64,000 nt of DNA from Marinoscillum sp040222955 (GTDB lineage: Bacteria > Bacteroidota > Bacteroidia > Cytophagales > Cyclobacteriaceae). The stretch lies in assembly GCF_040222955.1 (NCBI RefSeq), contig NZ_JAVKCA010000007.1:124001-188000 (forward strand), given 5' to 3'. Within the stretch, counting starts at the first letter, position 1; each line of letters begins with the position of its first letter. The notes under the pieces are model-generated. The model was not told the DNA's origin. It saw only the letters and a list, made by a program, of their open reading frames with translations, and did no database searches. This document shows, piece after piece, positions 1 to 7,747 of the stretch. Made by a program: the position numbers and the translations under genes.

Positions 1-1
1 T

Positions 2-478
2 GTGGATGTGATGGATCTCTTTCAGTTTGCAGCCAATAAGGTGCCTGAACTGGCCGAGGAAATCGGAGGAATCCAAAAACCCGAAATCAGAATGCCGGAA
101 GACGGAAAGAGTTTTGATATAGGTAAACTATCAGTAGCATCCCGAGAGAAGATTGCAATTAAAGCACCAAAACCGGTGTATGTTCATAGTCGTTTTCAGG
201 ATGAAAGTGCTATCTATGATCGACTCGGAGTGAGTGATCTGATGGATAGCAAACTAGTGGAGCTCAGCAAATCAAAAGATGCCCCTATTGTTTTTGTGGA
301 TGACAAGAATTTCAGTGGAGCCACAATCATCAGTGGTAGATACAGCGAAGCAGGTGACCTCATCCGCGCAAGGGTCAGCCAGATTAAAAAAGGATCAGAA
401 CCCCGGGAAGTAAACCTGGAAGCTGTGAACATCGATCAGCTGACAGAGCGTGTGATCGAATTGATTTCTGAGGATTGA
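2..478 (+). CDS. C-terminal part of a probable caspase-like (peptidase C14) protein, cut by the window edge
   Basis: The reading frame is open to the left edge, so only the last 158 residues are visible and the GTG at position 2 is probably internal. The first visible stretch (MDLFQFAANKVPELAEEIGG, then IQKPEIRMP and FDIGKL) resembles the segment that follows the caspase-fold catalytic domain in Bacteroidetes caspase family proteins, where the end of the peptidase domain reads out into a conserved QxPxIxxP...FDIG stretch. The catalytic His and Cys would lie outside the window, so the call rests on this tail only. The remaining 100 residues are a mixed alpha/beta region I do not recognise. The gene ends directly against the convergent lipoprotein gene, with no base between the two stop codons. 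Confidence 0.45.
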   Translation: MDVMDLFQFAANKVPELAEEIGGIQKPEIRMPEDGKSFDIGKLSVASREKIAIKAPKPVYVHSRFQDESAIYDRLGVSDLMDSKLVELSKSKDAPIVFVDDKNFSGATIISGRYSEAGDLIRARVSQIKKGSEPREVNLEAVNIDQLTERVIELISED

Positions 479-682
479 TTACTGGCAAATGACGCAGTTT
501 CCTGACTCGTTGCTCTCACAGTCACTCAACGTGGAGTAGCAGCCACCATCTAGGGTTCCATAGGGCGCATCATCTGAACAATGGGTACAGCCCTGCTCAT
601 CATCATCTCCACAGGAAATGGTGAGTGCTGCAATAGCAAATGTGCCTACAAGGGCGAAAAGTCTCAAAGTCTTATTGGTCAT
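479..682 (-). CDS. small cysteine-rich lipoprotein, copy A
   Basis: A 67-residue protein with a lipoprotein signal peptide: two N-terminal Lys/Arg, a hydrophobic core and the lipobox LTISC, with the lipidated Cys at residue 24 followed by GDDD. The mature part is only about 44 residues, acidic, and carries six further cysteines (CTHC, CY, C, CVIC), ending CVICQ. The Asp residues at +2 and later differ from the enterobacterial retention rule, which does not apply in Bacteroidetes. It is clearly a paralogue of the next gene upstream. An even number of cysteines outside the lipidated one suggests three disulfides, or a metal site built from the CxxC pairs. No known family recognised. It lies downstream in the ku direction, 41 bases after copy B. 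Confidence 0.72.
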   Translation of the reverse strand: MTNKTLRLFALVGTFAIAALTISCGDDDEQGCTHCSDDAPYGTLDGGCYSTLSDCESNESGNCVICQ

Positions 683-723
683 ATCGTGGTTTCTCGGAGG
701 TTAAAAATATGTCAATCCTATCA

Positions 724-930
724 TCAATTACAAATGACACAGTCACCCTTTTCGCCAGCTTCGCATTCTTCTATGGTCTCGTAGCAGTCGTCAGAACCAA
801 AAACCGACCAAACAGCATCATCAGGGCACCCGGCGCAGGTACCAGTCACATCATCATCCCCACAATGAGAAAAGATGATAAGACAAGCCACAGCCAGAAA
901 GACCAGAAAACGTTTAGAATAAATCCGCAT
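724..930 (-). CDS. small cysteine-rich lipoprotein, copy B
   Basis: A 68-residue protein counted from the ATG at 930, which overlaps the upstream stop codon as TGATG; a GTG one codon earlier (933) is the alternative start. It has a signal peptide with a lipobox FSHC, then GDDD as in copy A. The mature part keeps the same cysteine pattern: CxGCxDDA, then CYxT, xxxCE and a terminal CVIC(N/Q). Alignment by eye of the mature halves gives roughly 40 to 45 percent identity, so the two genes are a tandem duplication. Translational overlap with the gene upstream suggests it belongs to the ku transcription unit. Function unknown; an exported redox or metal-binding peptide, or a disulfide-stapled surface peptide, would fit the pattern. 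Confidence 0.72.
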   Translation of the reverse strand: MRIYSKRFLVFLAVACLIIFSHCGDDDVTGTCAGCPDDAVWSVFGSDDCYETIEECEAGEKGDCVICN

Positions 931-1295
931 CACATTGCCTTTCTATCACTACCAGACTCCTTATTCTTCCCTTTGGCCTTTTCCATCGGCTTCTTAGCCT
1001 TCATGATCAACTGACCAGTTGCCTTTTCCAGAAGGCCTCCATTGCCACTGTAGTCATAACCCATGCTTTTTACTTCCTTCACCACCCGGGCGTATTCTTC
1101 TACTGTAGCAGGATTGAATGGGCTTCCTCCCTGTAAATAGATGGCCTCCACTATCCCCAGGCTCCTTTTGAGCAATTGAAACAGTTTCCTCTCATCACCG
1201 TCTTCGGTCTTCATCACCTCCTGGCTATAAACTTCAGGAATCAATTCTTTGAGCCGCTCAAAGTGCTCCGCGAGTATTTGGTTTTTATCATTCAT
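930..1295 (-). CDS. small helical protein with a Lys-rich tail, third gene of the ku operon
   Basis: 121 residues, predicted mostly alpha-helical, with no signal peptide or membrane segment. Residues 1-95 (MNDKNQILAEHFERLKELIP...) form no family I recognise. The last 25 residues are strongly basic (KAKKPMEKAKGKNKE...) and share the motif KKPMxKAK with the C-terminal tail of Ku two genes upstream; Lys-rich tails of this kind bind DNA in bacterial Ku proteins. The start overlaps the stop of the TPR gene as ATGA, so translation is probably coupled. From its position and tail I infer a DNA-associated accessory factor, but there is no direct evidence. Confidence 0.65.
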   Translation of the reverse strand: MNDKNQILAEHFERLKELIPEVYSQEVMKTEDGDERKLFQLLKRSLGIVEAIYLQGGSPFNPATVEEYARVVKEVKSMGYDYSGNGGLLEKATGQLIMKAKKPMEKAKGKNKESGSDRKAM

Positions 1296-1906
1296 CAGGC
1301 AAAAGATTTTAAGGTTTTTATTAGCTCAGAAGCGATTTTATGATCGTTGTCTGGTGATCTAATGATGTATTGATCAATGGCATCAATGGCCTCTTTATAT
1401 TTTTTTAGCGAAATCAGTACCAGGCCGAGATTGTAGTAACCATTCGGGAAATCCGGGTCGATGTTGATGGACACCTCATAATGCGTTTTCGCCAGTGGGA
1501 AATTTCCCATATCAGAGTACACATTGGCGAGGTTATAATGGGCTTCAAAATGCCGGGGATTGAGCTCCAGGCACTTAGTCAGGTAGTCAATACTCTTGGC
1601 GAGCTCGTTCTGCTGAGATTTTAGGATACCAAGATTGCAATAAGCATCTACCACTGACTGATCATGCTGAATGGCCAAAAGATAGTATTTTTCCGCCTCG
1701 GGATCATTTTGTTCATCTAAAGACAAAGCCTCTTCAAAGAAGCTGTCTGACTGAGGCAAACTCACCAGGCGCCCTTCTTTGGCAGGACCGGCAAACAGGT
1801 TCATTTGACCATAATCCTCCAGATCGGGTCGCCTTTTCTTTCTCTTTACTTTCTTGGGCCCTAGCTTTTCTGGTGGGGTTACTGGAAATTTGATCACTCT
1901 GGCCAT
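1295..1906 (-). CDS. TPR-repeat protein, second gene of the ku operon
   Basis: 203 residues, soluble. The N-terminal 50 residues are basic and disordered in character (KKVKRKKRRPDLEDYGQMNLF) and could bind nucleic acid. From about residue 58 there are four tetratricopeptide repeats with the usual pattern (A-x-x-Y-x-x-L-G/N-x-A-x-x-x-Y/F ... NP/DP), for example around YCNLGIL, AHYNLANVY and GYYNLGLVL. TPRs act as protein-protein docking surfaces. The start codon overlaps the stop of ku as TAATG and its own stop overlaps the next start as ATGA, so the three genes should be made together. A scaffold role in end joining is inferred from this arrangement only. Confidence 0.8.
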   Translation of the reverse strand: MARVIKFPVTPPEKLGPKKVKRKKRRPDLEDYGQMNLFAGPAKEGRLVSLPQSDSFFEEALSLDEQNDPEAEKYYLLAIQHDQSVVDAYCNLGILKSQQNELAKSIDYLTKCLELNPRHFEAHYNLANVYSDMGNFPLAKTHYEVSINIDPDFPNGYYNLGLVLISLKKYKEAIDAIDQYIIRSPDNDHKIASELIKTLKSFA

Positions 1907-2748
1907 TAGCTAGCCTTTCGTTTCTTTTTGGTTTCTTCCACTTCTTTCTTGGCCTTTTTCATCGGCTTCTTGTCTGCCTTGGCCTGCTCGATACTTTGCT
2001 TGAGGGCCGTCATGATATCTACCACTTCAGGTTCTTCTTCCGTGATGCTGATCACCTCTTTACCCTCTATCTTATTCATGATCACCTCCTTCAGTGCACC
2101 ATTGTATCGATCCTCTAATTTAATGTCTTCAAAGCTTTTTGTCATAGAGTCAATGAGTGTATTTGCCATTTTCAGCTGCTCCGCATCAATAACTTCATCC
2201 AGGGAATCAAGCTTTGGCACTTGCTTAATGCTTCTTACTTCTTCCGGATAACGCAGCTTATAAAGCAAAATGCCGCTTTCATGAGGAGTGAGTAAGACCA
2301 CATTTTCCCGGTCACGGAGGACCACTTTACCCACACCCACTTTACCTGAAGCTCTCAATGCCTCTGATAGTAAGCCATAGGTTTTGGCAGCCACGTCCCC
2401 ATCCGGACCGGCGAAATAAGGTGAATCAAAGAGTGTAGCGTGTACTTCACTGGCATCCACAAACCCCTCAATCTCAATTACTTTTGTGCTCTTGAGTTTC
2501 ACCTTTTCAAAATCATCATTATCGACAATCACAAACTGTCCGGGCTCATACTGGTAGCCTTTTACAATATCCTCTGCCCGCAAAGTCTCCCCGGTCACTT
2601 TATCCTTTTTCTCATACTTCACCGGATTGTGGGTTTCCTTCGACAGGAGGTTAAATGATATGGTCTGTTTGTTATCAATGGCATTATAAATCCGAATGGG
2701 AATAGTAACCAAAGAAAATCGGATATGCCCTTTCCAAATTGCTCTCAT
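1906..2748 (-). CDS. ku: Ku homodimer protein of bacterial non-homologous end joining
   Basis: 280 residues, the usual length for a bacterial Ku. It starts with the family signature MRAIWKGHIRFSLVTIPIR and keeps the core beta-barrel segments (EVRSIKQVPKLDSLDEVIDAEQLKMANTLIDSM) through residue 230. Ku binds double-strand DNA ends as a ring and recruits LigD, whose gene lies 309 bases upstream on the same strand. The C-terminus after residue 255 is a lysine-rich extension (KKPMKKAKKE...KKKRKAS), known in this family to add DNA affinity. A 9-bp perfect inverted repeat sits 11 bases before the ATG. The gene heads a tightly overlapping operon with a TPR protein and a small basic protein. Confidence 0.96.
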   Translation of the reverse strand: MRAIWKGHIRFSLVTIPIRIYNAIDNKQTISFNLLSKETHNPVKYEKKDKVTGETLRAEDIVKGYQYEPGQFVIVDNDDFEKVKLKSTKVIEIEGFVDASEVHATLFDSPYFAGPDGDVAAKTYGLLSEALRASGKVGVGKVVLRDRENVVLLTPHESGILLYKLRYPEEVRSIKQVPKLDSLDEVIDAEQLKMANTLIDSMTKSFEDIKLEDRYNGALKEVIMNKIEGKEVISITEEEPEVVDIMTALKQSIEQAKADKKPMKKAKKEVEETKKKRKAS

Positions 2749-3057
2749 GACTCGTCTCGTTAACTTTCGTCAGAAAGTTAATAAAGATTCAACAATTAAA
2801 CAAAGCATATAGCTTTATATAATTAACTATCAGCTATTTATGAGTAATTAATTATTCACATTCACCCTCCTACTCCTTCATGTATTTTTTATAGGTTCTC
2901 CCGTTTTTCTAGATCTCCGAATTTTCATCTTTAGGTGTCTATGGAACCTCCGCGTTTGAATATCACCTGGCAGAATAATGTATGTAGAAGAGCGAGTGAA
3001 TTCTGACATCAGGCTAACTTGAAAACGAACGGCCCATTTGAGATGTTAAACATCCTC
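2749..3057. other. 309-bp gap between ku and ligD
   Basis: No convincing gene here; the short reading frames are not supported. The left end holds the ku leader with the inverted repeat at 2760-2781, and the stretch 2782-2850 is AT-rich and suits a promoter reading leftwards into ku, though I see only a spaced variant of TAnnTTTG (TATGCTTTG on the minus strand). A weak GATGT-TAA-ACATC palindrome at 3042-3054 lies just past the ligD stop but has no T-run, so I do not call it a terminator. Confidence 0.5.
2760..2781. promoter_or_regulatory. perfect inverted repeat before ku
   Basis: Two perfect 9-base arms, TTAACTTTC and GAAAGTTAA, separated by the four bases GTCA. The element ends 11 bases upstream of the ku ATG, so in the mRNA it would form a hairpin across the ribosome-binding region, and as DNA it is a credible dimer-operator. 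Either reading implies control of the ku operon. The regulator is unknown. Confidence 0.5.
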
Positions 3058-5364
3058 TTAAAGATCTTCTCTAAGCCGCTTGAACACGGCATCTCTGTAA
3101 TGCTTGTCTTTGGTGAGGGAAGTGTACTCGATTTCACACGGAACAGGGCGAAACCAAATGGACGCCTCAGATATCTTTTCCGTAATGGGTTTCTCTATCA
3201 CTTCAAGTGAATCAAAATACTCCTTAAGTTCCGAAAGCAGCTTGTCAGTAAATCCGGTGCCTACCCGACCTCTGTAGGCCAACCGATCACCCTCCTGCGC
3301 TACCAGATGCAGAGAACCAAAGTACCGCTCACGATCCCCTTCTCCCCTGGTATAACCAATTACAAAGGCATCAACGGTATTTTTCACTTTCACTTTGTAC
3401 CAGGCCGTGGATCTTTTACCCGGGTAGTATTTGCCCAAAGGATCCTTGGCCATGATCCCCTCCACGCCCATTGCCTTGGCGGCATCAAAAAGCGCCTGAC
3501 CATCTGCTATGTCCTCGCTGAATCGGTAGGGAGTGTTTTTCCGAAAGGAATCTTTTAACCACGCTCTACGACGCGTCCACGGATCGTTGACCAGGGACCT
3601 GCCATCCAGATACGGAACATCAAACAGGTAACAGTAGGCAGGACTCTTCCTGACCTGATAGTCGATCTCCATCTCCTTTTTGGTCATCAAACGCTTGATG
3701 ACTCTGCGAAAATCAGCTTTCCCCTGCGCGTCCAGACAGACGATCTCGCCATCAAAAACACCATTATTAACACGGAAGGCTTCTTCTGGGATGTTTAGTT
3801 CCGGAAACTGGGCAGTAATATCATTCATATTCCGGCTCCTGATGATCATTTTTCCCTCATTCAGGGTGATCATGACCCGGATACCATCCCATTTAACCTC
3901 GTGGCGATAGTTTCCTTTGGGCGGCTTCTTTAAGGATTCTGCCACCATGGGTTGAACCTCCATTTCCAGAAAGTTCTGCTGAGGCTTATCCACCCGCTCC
4001 AGCAACCACTCTTTATTTTTCATCAGGTGCATCCGATATTCTGCATTGATCTGTGGACCTGATAATCTGAAGTAAAATCCGTTTTTCTTTTCCTTAGTGA
4101 TCTCATACCTGCCAGCTGCATAGATCCACATCATCCCACCCCCATACTGACCTTTGGGAATCTCAGCCTCAAAAGAAAGGTACTCCAACGGGTGATCTTC
4201 GGTTTGCACCGCCAGCCGCTTTACTCCCGGTACCGGTGGCATTCCTCTGGGCACAGCCCATGACTTGAGCACCCCTTCCTGCTCCAATCGCAGGTCATAG
4301 TGCAGATGAGAAGCATGATGACGCTGAATCACAAAACGATTGCCCCGGCCATCATCCTCAGGTACATAAGGCTCGGGAGTCTTTCCAAAATCGCGCTTCT
4401 GTTCATACTCCGCCAGCTGCTCAGGACTCTTGTGTCTTGGGTTTTTGGGTAAGTTTTTATACTCCGACCTTCGCTTGGTATCTGTGTGTAACGGCACTGC
4501 CCAGCTACGAATATCTTCCCACGGATCGCCATCGCTCAGCACCCTATCTTTGACCATCTCTATGGTAAGCTCCTGAGCGCCCCGGATATCTGTAAGTTGC
4601 TCCCACGTAATAGGCGCTGATACAGGAGCACCAGCTCTGCCTCGAAGGCTATAGGGACTCACAATGGTCTGTGAGGATTTGTTTCTGAAGATATCAATAA
4701 GTACCCGCCCCTTTCTTGCTTCTTTATTCAGATGCAGTGTGGTGTTCTTGTGCTTTCTGATAAAGCTCTCGGCAATTTTCCTGGCAGTATCGAAGCACTC
4801 ATCGAAACCATAGTTGACCTCCAGAGGTGTAATCAAATGCAGGCCCTTTCCGCCAGTCGTTTTTACAAACACATGATAATCATACTGTTCCAGCTCCTCT
4901 TTCAGGCTAAAGGCCAGGGATTTGACCTCTTCGAAATCATCCTTTCCTTCTGGTGGATCGAGATCGTAAACAATGTAGTCCGGTTTATCGGCATACTCAC
5001 TAAAGCTATGAATCTGGTGAATTTCCAGACAAGCAAGATTAGCCAGCCAGACAAGTGTGGCCTCTTCTTTAGCAACGATGTATTCTTTCTTCCGCTCCTT
5101 TCCCAGGCGTATATAATCTATCCAGTCAGGTGTCCAGTCTGGTCGGTTTTTCTGAAAAAATTGCTCCCCATAAATGCCATCAGGATAACGAACCAAAGAA
5201 AGTGGCCGTCCTTTGATGTGTCGAAGGATGGTGGGTGCGAGGGTAAGGTAATATTCAATCACCTGGGCCTTCAATATTTCATCTTCCGGATAAAGCACCT
5301 TATCCAGATTGGAGAGCTCAAGCTTGTGTTTACCTACTTCTACATGAATTCTTTTTTTAGCCAT
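3058..5364 (-). CDS. ligD: multifunctional ATP-dependent DNA ligase LigD (POL-PE-LIG order)
   Basis: 768 residues with all three LigD activities. Residues 1-300 are the primase-like polymerase domain, with the metal-binding DLD at 134-136 and the TTGGKGLHL motif at 169-177. Residues 340-465 are the 3'-phosphoesterase domain: His349, His355, Asp357, Arg359, His391 and Tyr395 match the metal and phosphate ligands known from the Pseudomonas enzyme. Residues 470-768 are the ligase, with the adenylated lysine in EVKWDGIR (Lys491). The order polymerase-phosphoesterase-ligase is the mycobacterial one, not the phosphoesterase-first order of Pseudomonas. Works with Ku to fill, trim and seal double-strand breaks. 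Seventeen bases separate it from the histidine phosphatase gene upstream. Confidence 0.96.
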   Translation of the reverse strand: MAKKRIHVEVGKHKLELSNLDKVLYPEDEILKAQVIEYYLTLAPTILRHIKGRPLSLVRYPDGIYGEQFFQKNRPDWTPDWIDYIRLGKERKKEYIVAKEEATLVWLANLACLEIHQIHSFSEYADKPDYIVYDLDPPEGKDDFEEVKSLAFSLKEELEQYDYHVFVKTTGGKGLHLITPLEVNYGFDECFDTARKIAESFIRKHKNTTLHLNKEARKGRVLIDIFRNKSSQTIVSPYSLRGRAGAPVSAPITWEQLTDIRGAQELTIEMVKDRVLSDGDPWEDIRSWAVPLHTDTKRRSEYKNLPKNPRHKSPEQLAEYEQKRDFGKTPEPYVPEDDGRGNRFVIQRHHASHLHYDLRLEQEGVLKSWAVPRGMPPVPGVKRLAVQTEDHPLEYLSFEAEIPKGQYGGGMMWIYAAGRYEITKEKKNGFYFRLSGPQINAEYRMHLMKNKEWLLERVDKPQQNFLEMEVQPMVAESLKKPPKGNYRHEVKWDGIRVMITLNEGKMIIRSRNMNDITAQFPELNIPEEAFRVNNGVFDGEIVCLDAQGKADFRRVIKRLMTKKEMEIDYQVRKSPAYCYLFDVPYLDGRSLVNDPWTRRRAWLKDSFRKNTPYRFSEDIADGQALFDAAKAMGVEGIMAKDPLGKYYPGKRSTAWYKVKVKNTVDAFVIGYTRGEGDRERYFGSLHLVAQEGDRLAYRGRVGTGFTDKLLSELKEYFDSLEVIEKPITEKISEASIWFRPVPCEIEYTSLTKDKHYRDAVFKRLREDL

Positions 5365-5381
5365 GCACGCAAAGCACTTCG

Positions 5382-5993
5382 TTAAGACTCAAGATGCGAA
5401 GTTTCATTGAATAACTCAACAGAAAACTGACTTCCGGTCCAGTTAACGAGGTAAAGTCCGGTATTGGTGTGCGCAAAGTGATCCATATGGCTAAGCGGAT
5501 AATTGAGCATCCAGCACATCATGATCCTGATGGCCCGGCCGTGTATACAAATCAATACAGGATTCTCATCTGATTGACTCAGAATGTGATCCATGGCCCT
5601 TTTTTGACGTTCCGCTACTTCAATCGGGTTCTCACCATTCTGGATTTTGGCAGTAAGATCACCCTGAGTCCAGGATTCACAAATCCGTTGATACTCGGTG
5701 GATGACTCAGGTGTGAAGGCTACACCCTCCTGTGACCCCCAGCTGATCTCCCGCATATCTTCCAGTGCCTCGAAAGGAATACCATCGTTGATAAACTTCT
5801 TTACGGTCTGCTGTGTGCGACCCAGGTTGGAGGTATAAATCTTCTGAAATGGGATATGATGATACGCCTGATAGAAAGCCTCAGCCTGAAGTTCCCCGGT
5901 ATCGTTGAGTGGAGCGTCTATCCCACTGCCCTGCACCATGCCTAATTTATTGTACTCAGTTTCGCCGTGGCGAATGATATAAAGCTTTTTCAA
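5382..5993 (-). CDS. histidine phosphatase family protein (phosphoglycerate mutase-like)
   Basis: 203 residues, cytosolic. The phospho-acceptor motif RHGETEYN sits at residues 8-15, and the second catalytic histidine is in the late motif CIHGRAIR (near residue 150). TSNLGRTQQTV supplies the conserved phosphate-binding Arg, and the Glu of the EISWGSQEG segment matches the acid of the branch-2-free, cofactor-dependent mutase group. The substrate cannot be read from sequence; CobC-like alpha-ribazole phosphatase, a sugar-phosphate phosphatase and a broad phosphatase are all possible. The start is TTG (MKKLYIIRHG), the only start that gives the usual N-terminus. A TAnnTTTG-type element lies 26 bases upstream. 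Confidence 0.85.
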   Translation of the reverse strand: MKKLYIIRHGETEYNKLGMVQGSGIDAPLNDTGELQAEAFYQAYHHIPFQKIYTSNLGRTQQTVKKFINDGIPFEALEDMREISWGSQEGVAFTPESSTEYQRICESWTQGDLTAKIQNGENPIEVAERQKRAMDHILSQSDENPVLICIHGRAIRIMMCWMLNYPLSHMDHFAHTNTGLYLVNWTGSQFSVELFNETSHLES

Positions 5994-6018
5994 AAGATCT
6001 CAATTTTTACCAAAGCCG

Positions 6019-6026
6019 CAAACTTA
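6019..6026 (-). promoter_or_regulatory. candidate -7 element for the histidine phosphatase gene
   Basis: On the minus strand this reads TAAGTTTG, an exact match to the Bacteroidetes -7 consensus TAnnTTTG, placed so that transcription would begin about 15 to 20 bases before the TTG start. No good TTG -33 box was found at the right distance, so confidence is low. Confidence 0.35.
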
Positions 6027-6125
6027 ATTCATTCGGACACTTTCCCTCCATAATGACCATTCATTATCTAAAACCATCATGGTGTAATAGTGACCTTTGC
6101 TTACTTTTAGGGCAAAATAGAAAGC

Positions 6126-6545
6126 ATGTTTCCCAAAGGAATTACCCCAGAGGGTCTGAATGAATTTTCAGTCAACACCCTCGTCTCCCATATAGACATT
6201 GAGTTTACCGAAGTAGGTGAAGACTACCTGATTGCTAAAATGCCAGTTTCTGAGAAAACCAAACAGCCCATGGGACTGTTACACGGAGGTGCTTCAGTGG
6301 CATTAGCAGAGACATTGGGAAGTGTGGCGGCTAGCTTAATCGTTACTCCCAAAGGTCAGTTTGCTGTGGGCCTGGAAATCAATGCCAATCATATTAAATC
6401 TGCCCGTGAAGGCTATGTATATGGAAAAGCAGTACCCTTGCATGTGGGGCGCAGTACACACCTTTGGGAAATCAGAATCACCAACGAAGCGGGGGATTTG
6501 GTGGCCATTAGTAAAATCACCATGGCCATTTTAGATAAGAAATAA
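6126..6545 (+). CDS. menI: 1,4-dihydroxy-2-naphthoyl-CoA thioesterase (hotdog fold)
   Basis: 139 residues, a single hotdog domain. The central motif GLLHGGASVALAETLGS and the later GLEINANHIKSAREG follow the E. coli MenI/YdiI sequence as I remember it almost position by position; the catalytic Glu is in ALAET and the oxyanion Gly in LHGG. It hydrolyses DHNA-CoA before prenylation in menaquinone synthesis. The assignment over generic PaaI-like thioesterases is strengthened because it is followed at 5 bases by menF and then menD. First gene of the men transcription unit. Confidence 0.88.
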   Translation: MFPKGITPEGLNEFSVNTLVSHIDIEFTEVGEDYLIAKMPVSEKTKQPMGLLHGGASVALAETLGSVAASLIVTPKGQFAVGLEINANHIKSAREGYVYGKAVPLHVGRSTHLWEIRITNEAGDLVAISKITMAILDKK

Positions 6546-6550
6546 ACCTT

Positions 6551-7747
6551 ATGAGTACGCAAATAACAGCCGGTACTATTGAGCAGATCTCTACCAGAAA
6601 TCAGGCCCTGGAGCTGGTAAGAAAAACACTAAGTACAACATACCCAGTGGCGCTATGGAGGCTACCAAATACCACAGACATCCTCGCTCTGATAGACATT
6701 ACCAGCGAAGAAAGTGAGTCAGATGCAGAAATAGAGCGCCTGGAACAGTGCTTTGTGATTAATAGTTATGATCAGAGTCATCCCATACACCCATTGGTGC
6801 TCAAAGGTGATATTATGATTAGCATTCACGGCGGTGAATCGGAAGTGACACTCAACACCACGTTGAAGGCCTCTGATCTTGAGTCTTTCAACCTGGCCAT
6901 CGATCAGGCGAGCCTCTCCGCTGTAGGGAGGTCAGCCAGAGCAAGTGAACGCCACCCTGATTTTGAAGAAATGGTCACTGAGGCCATCAATCACATCAAA
7001 TCAGGGGAATTACATAAAGTGGTGCTTTCACGTTATCAGGATTTTGATCTGCCAGAAAGCTTTGATCCCATCGTATACTTTGAAAAGCTGGAAAAGGCCT
7101 ATCCTAATGCGTTTTGTTACCTTGTGCAGACGGCCACTTATGGTGCCTGGATGGGTGCTACCCCTGAAAAGCTGATTGCCATAGAGGACGAACACTATTT
7201 CAGCACAGACGCGCTGGCTGGCACACAGGTATTGGGTGAGGTGGAAGACCTCAGCGATGTCCCCTGGACGCAGAAGGAGATCATAGAACAGGCCATGGTA
7301 AGCCGGTACATCATCGAGTGCTTCAAGAAAATAAGGTTGCGGGAGTTTGAAGAAGTTGGCCCGAAAACGGTCAAAGCCGGTGATCTTGTGCATTTAAAAA
7401 CCTCATTCAAGGTGGACATGAAGGAGACCAACAGCCCACTTCTGGGGAGTATCATGCTGGAACTCCTGCATCCTACCTCAGCTGTGTGTGGTTCTCCCAG
7501 GGGGCTTGCCAATGATTTCATCCACTCACATGAAGGCTATGAACGCGAGCTTTTTGCTGGATTTCTGGGCCCTGTGGGCTTAGGTGGAAATTCAAGACTG
7601 TTTGTCAATCTGCGATGTATGCAGCTTTTCAGAGAAAAAGCCCGACTCTATGCCGGGGCAGGTATCACAGAAAACTCCAGACCGGAAAAGGAACTTCAGG
7701 AAACCAACAATAAAATGCAAACCCTCCTAAAGGTGATTTATTCATGA
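6551..7747 (+). CDS. menF: isochorismate synthase
   Basis: 398 residues, matching the chorismate-binding enzyme family. The first 120 residues are the variable N-terminal half; from about residue 135 the conserved catalytic domain follows: HPDFEEMVTEAINHIKSGELHKVVLSR, AWMGATPEKLI, DALAGTQ, and the C-terminal HPTSAVCGSPR and AGAGI segments that bind chorismate and Mg2+. It converts chorismate to isochorismate, the first step committed to menaquinone. EntC/DhbC-type siderophore enzymes look alike, but the menI and menD neighbours decide for menaquinone. Its stop overlaps the menD start as ATGA. Confidence 0.93.
   Translation: MSTQITAGTIEQISTRNQALELVRKTLSTTYPVALWRLPNTTDILALIDITSEESESDAEIERLEQCFVINSYDQSHPIHPLVLKGDIMISIHGGESEVTLNTTLKASDLESFNLAIDQASLSAVGRSARASERHPDFEEMVTEAINHIKSGELHKVVLSRYQDFDLPESFDPIVYFEKLEKAYPNAFCYLVQTATYGAWMGATPEKLIAIEDEHYFSTDALAGTQVLGEVEDLSDVPWTQKEIIEQAMVSRYIIECFKKIRLREFEEVGPKTVKAGDLVHLKTSFKVDMKETNSPLLGSIMLELLHPTSAVCGSPRGLANDFIHSHEGYERELFAGFLGPVGLGGNSRLFVNLRCMQLFREKARLYAGAGITENSRPEKELQETNNKMQTLLKVIYS

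Noticed and set aside
640..1014. 124-codon plus-strand reading frame across the cysteine-rich lipoprotein genes
   Set aside because: It overlaps two minus-strand genes that have clear lipoboxes and conserved cysteines; its protein has no recognisable features.
4732..5385. 217-codon plus-strand frame antisense to ligD
   Set aside because: Lies wholly within the polymerase domain of ligD, whose catalytic motifs are intact.
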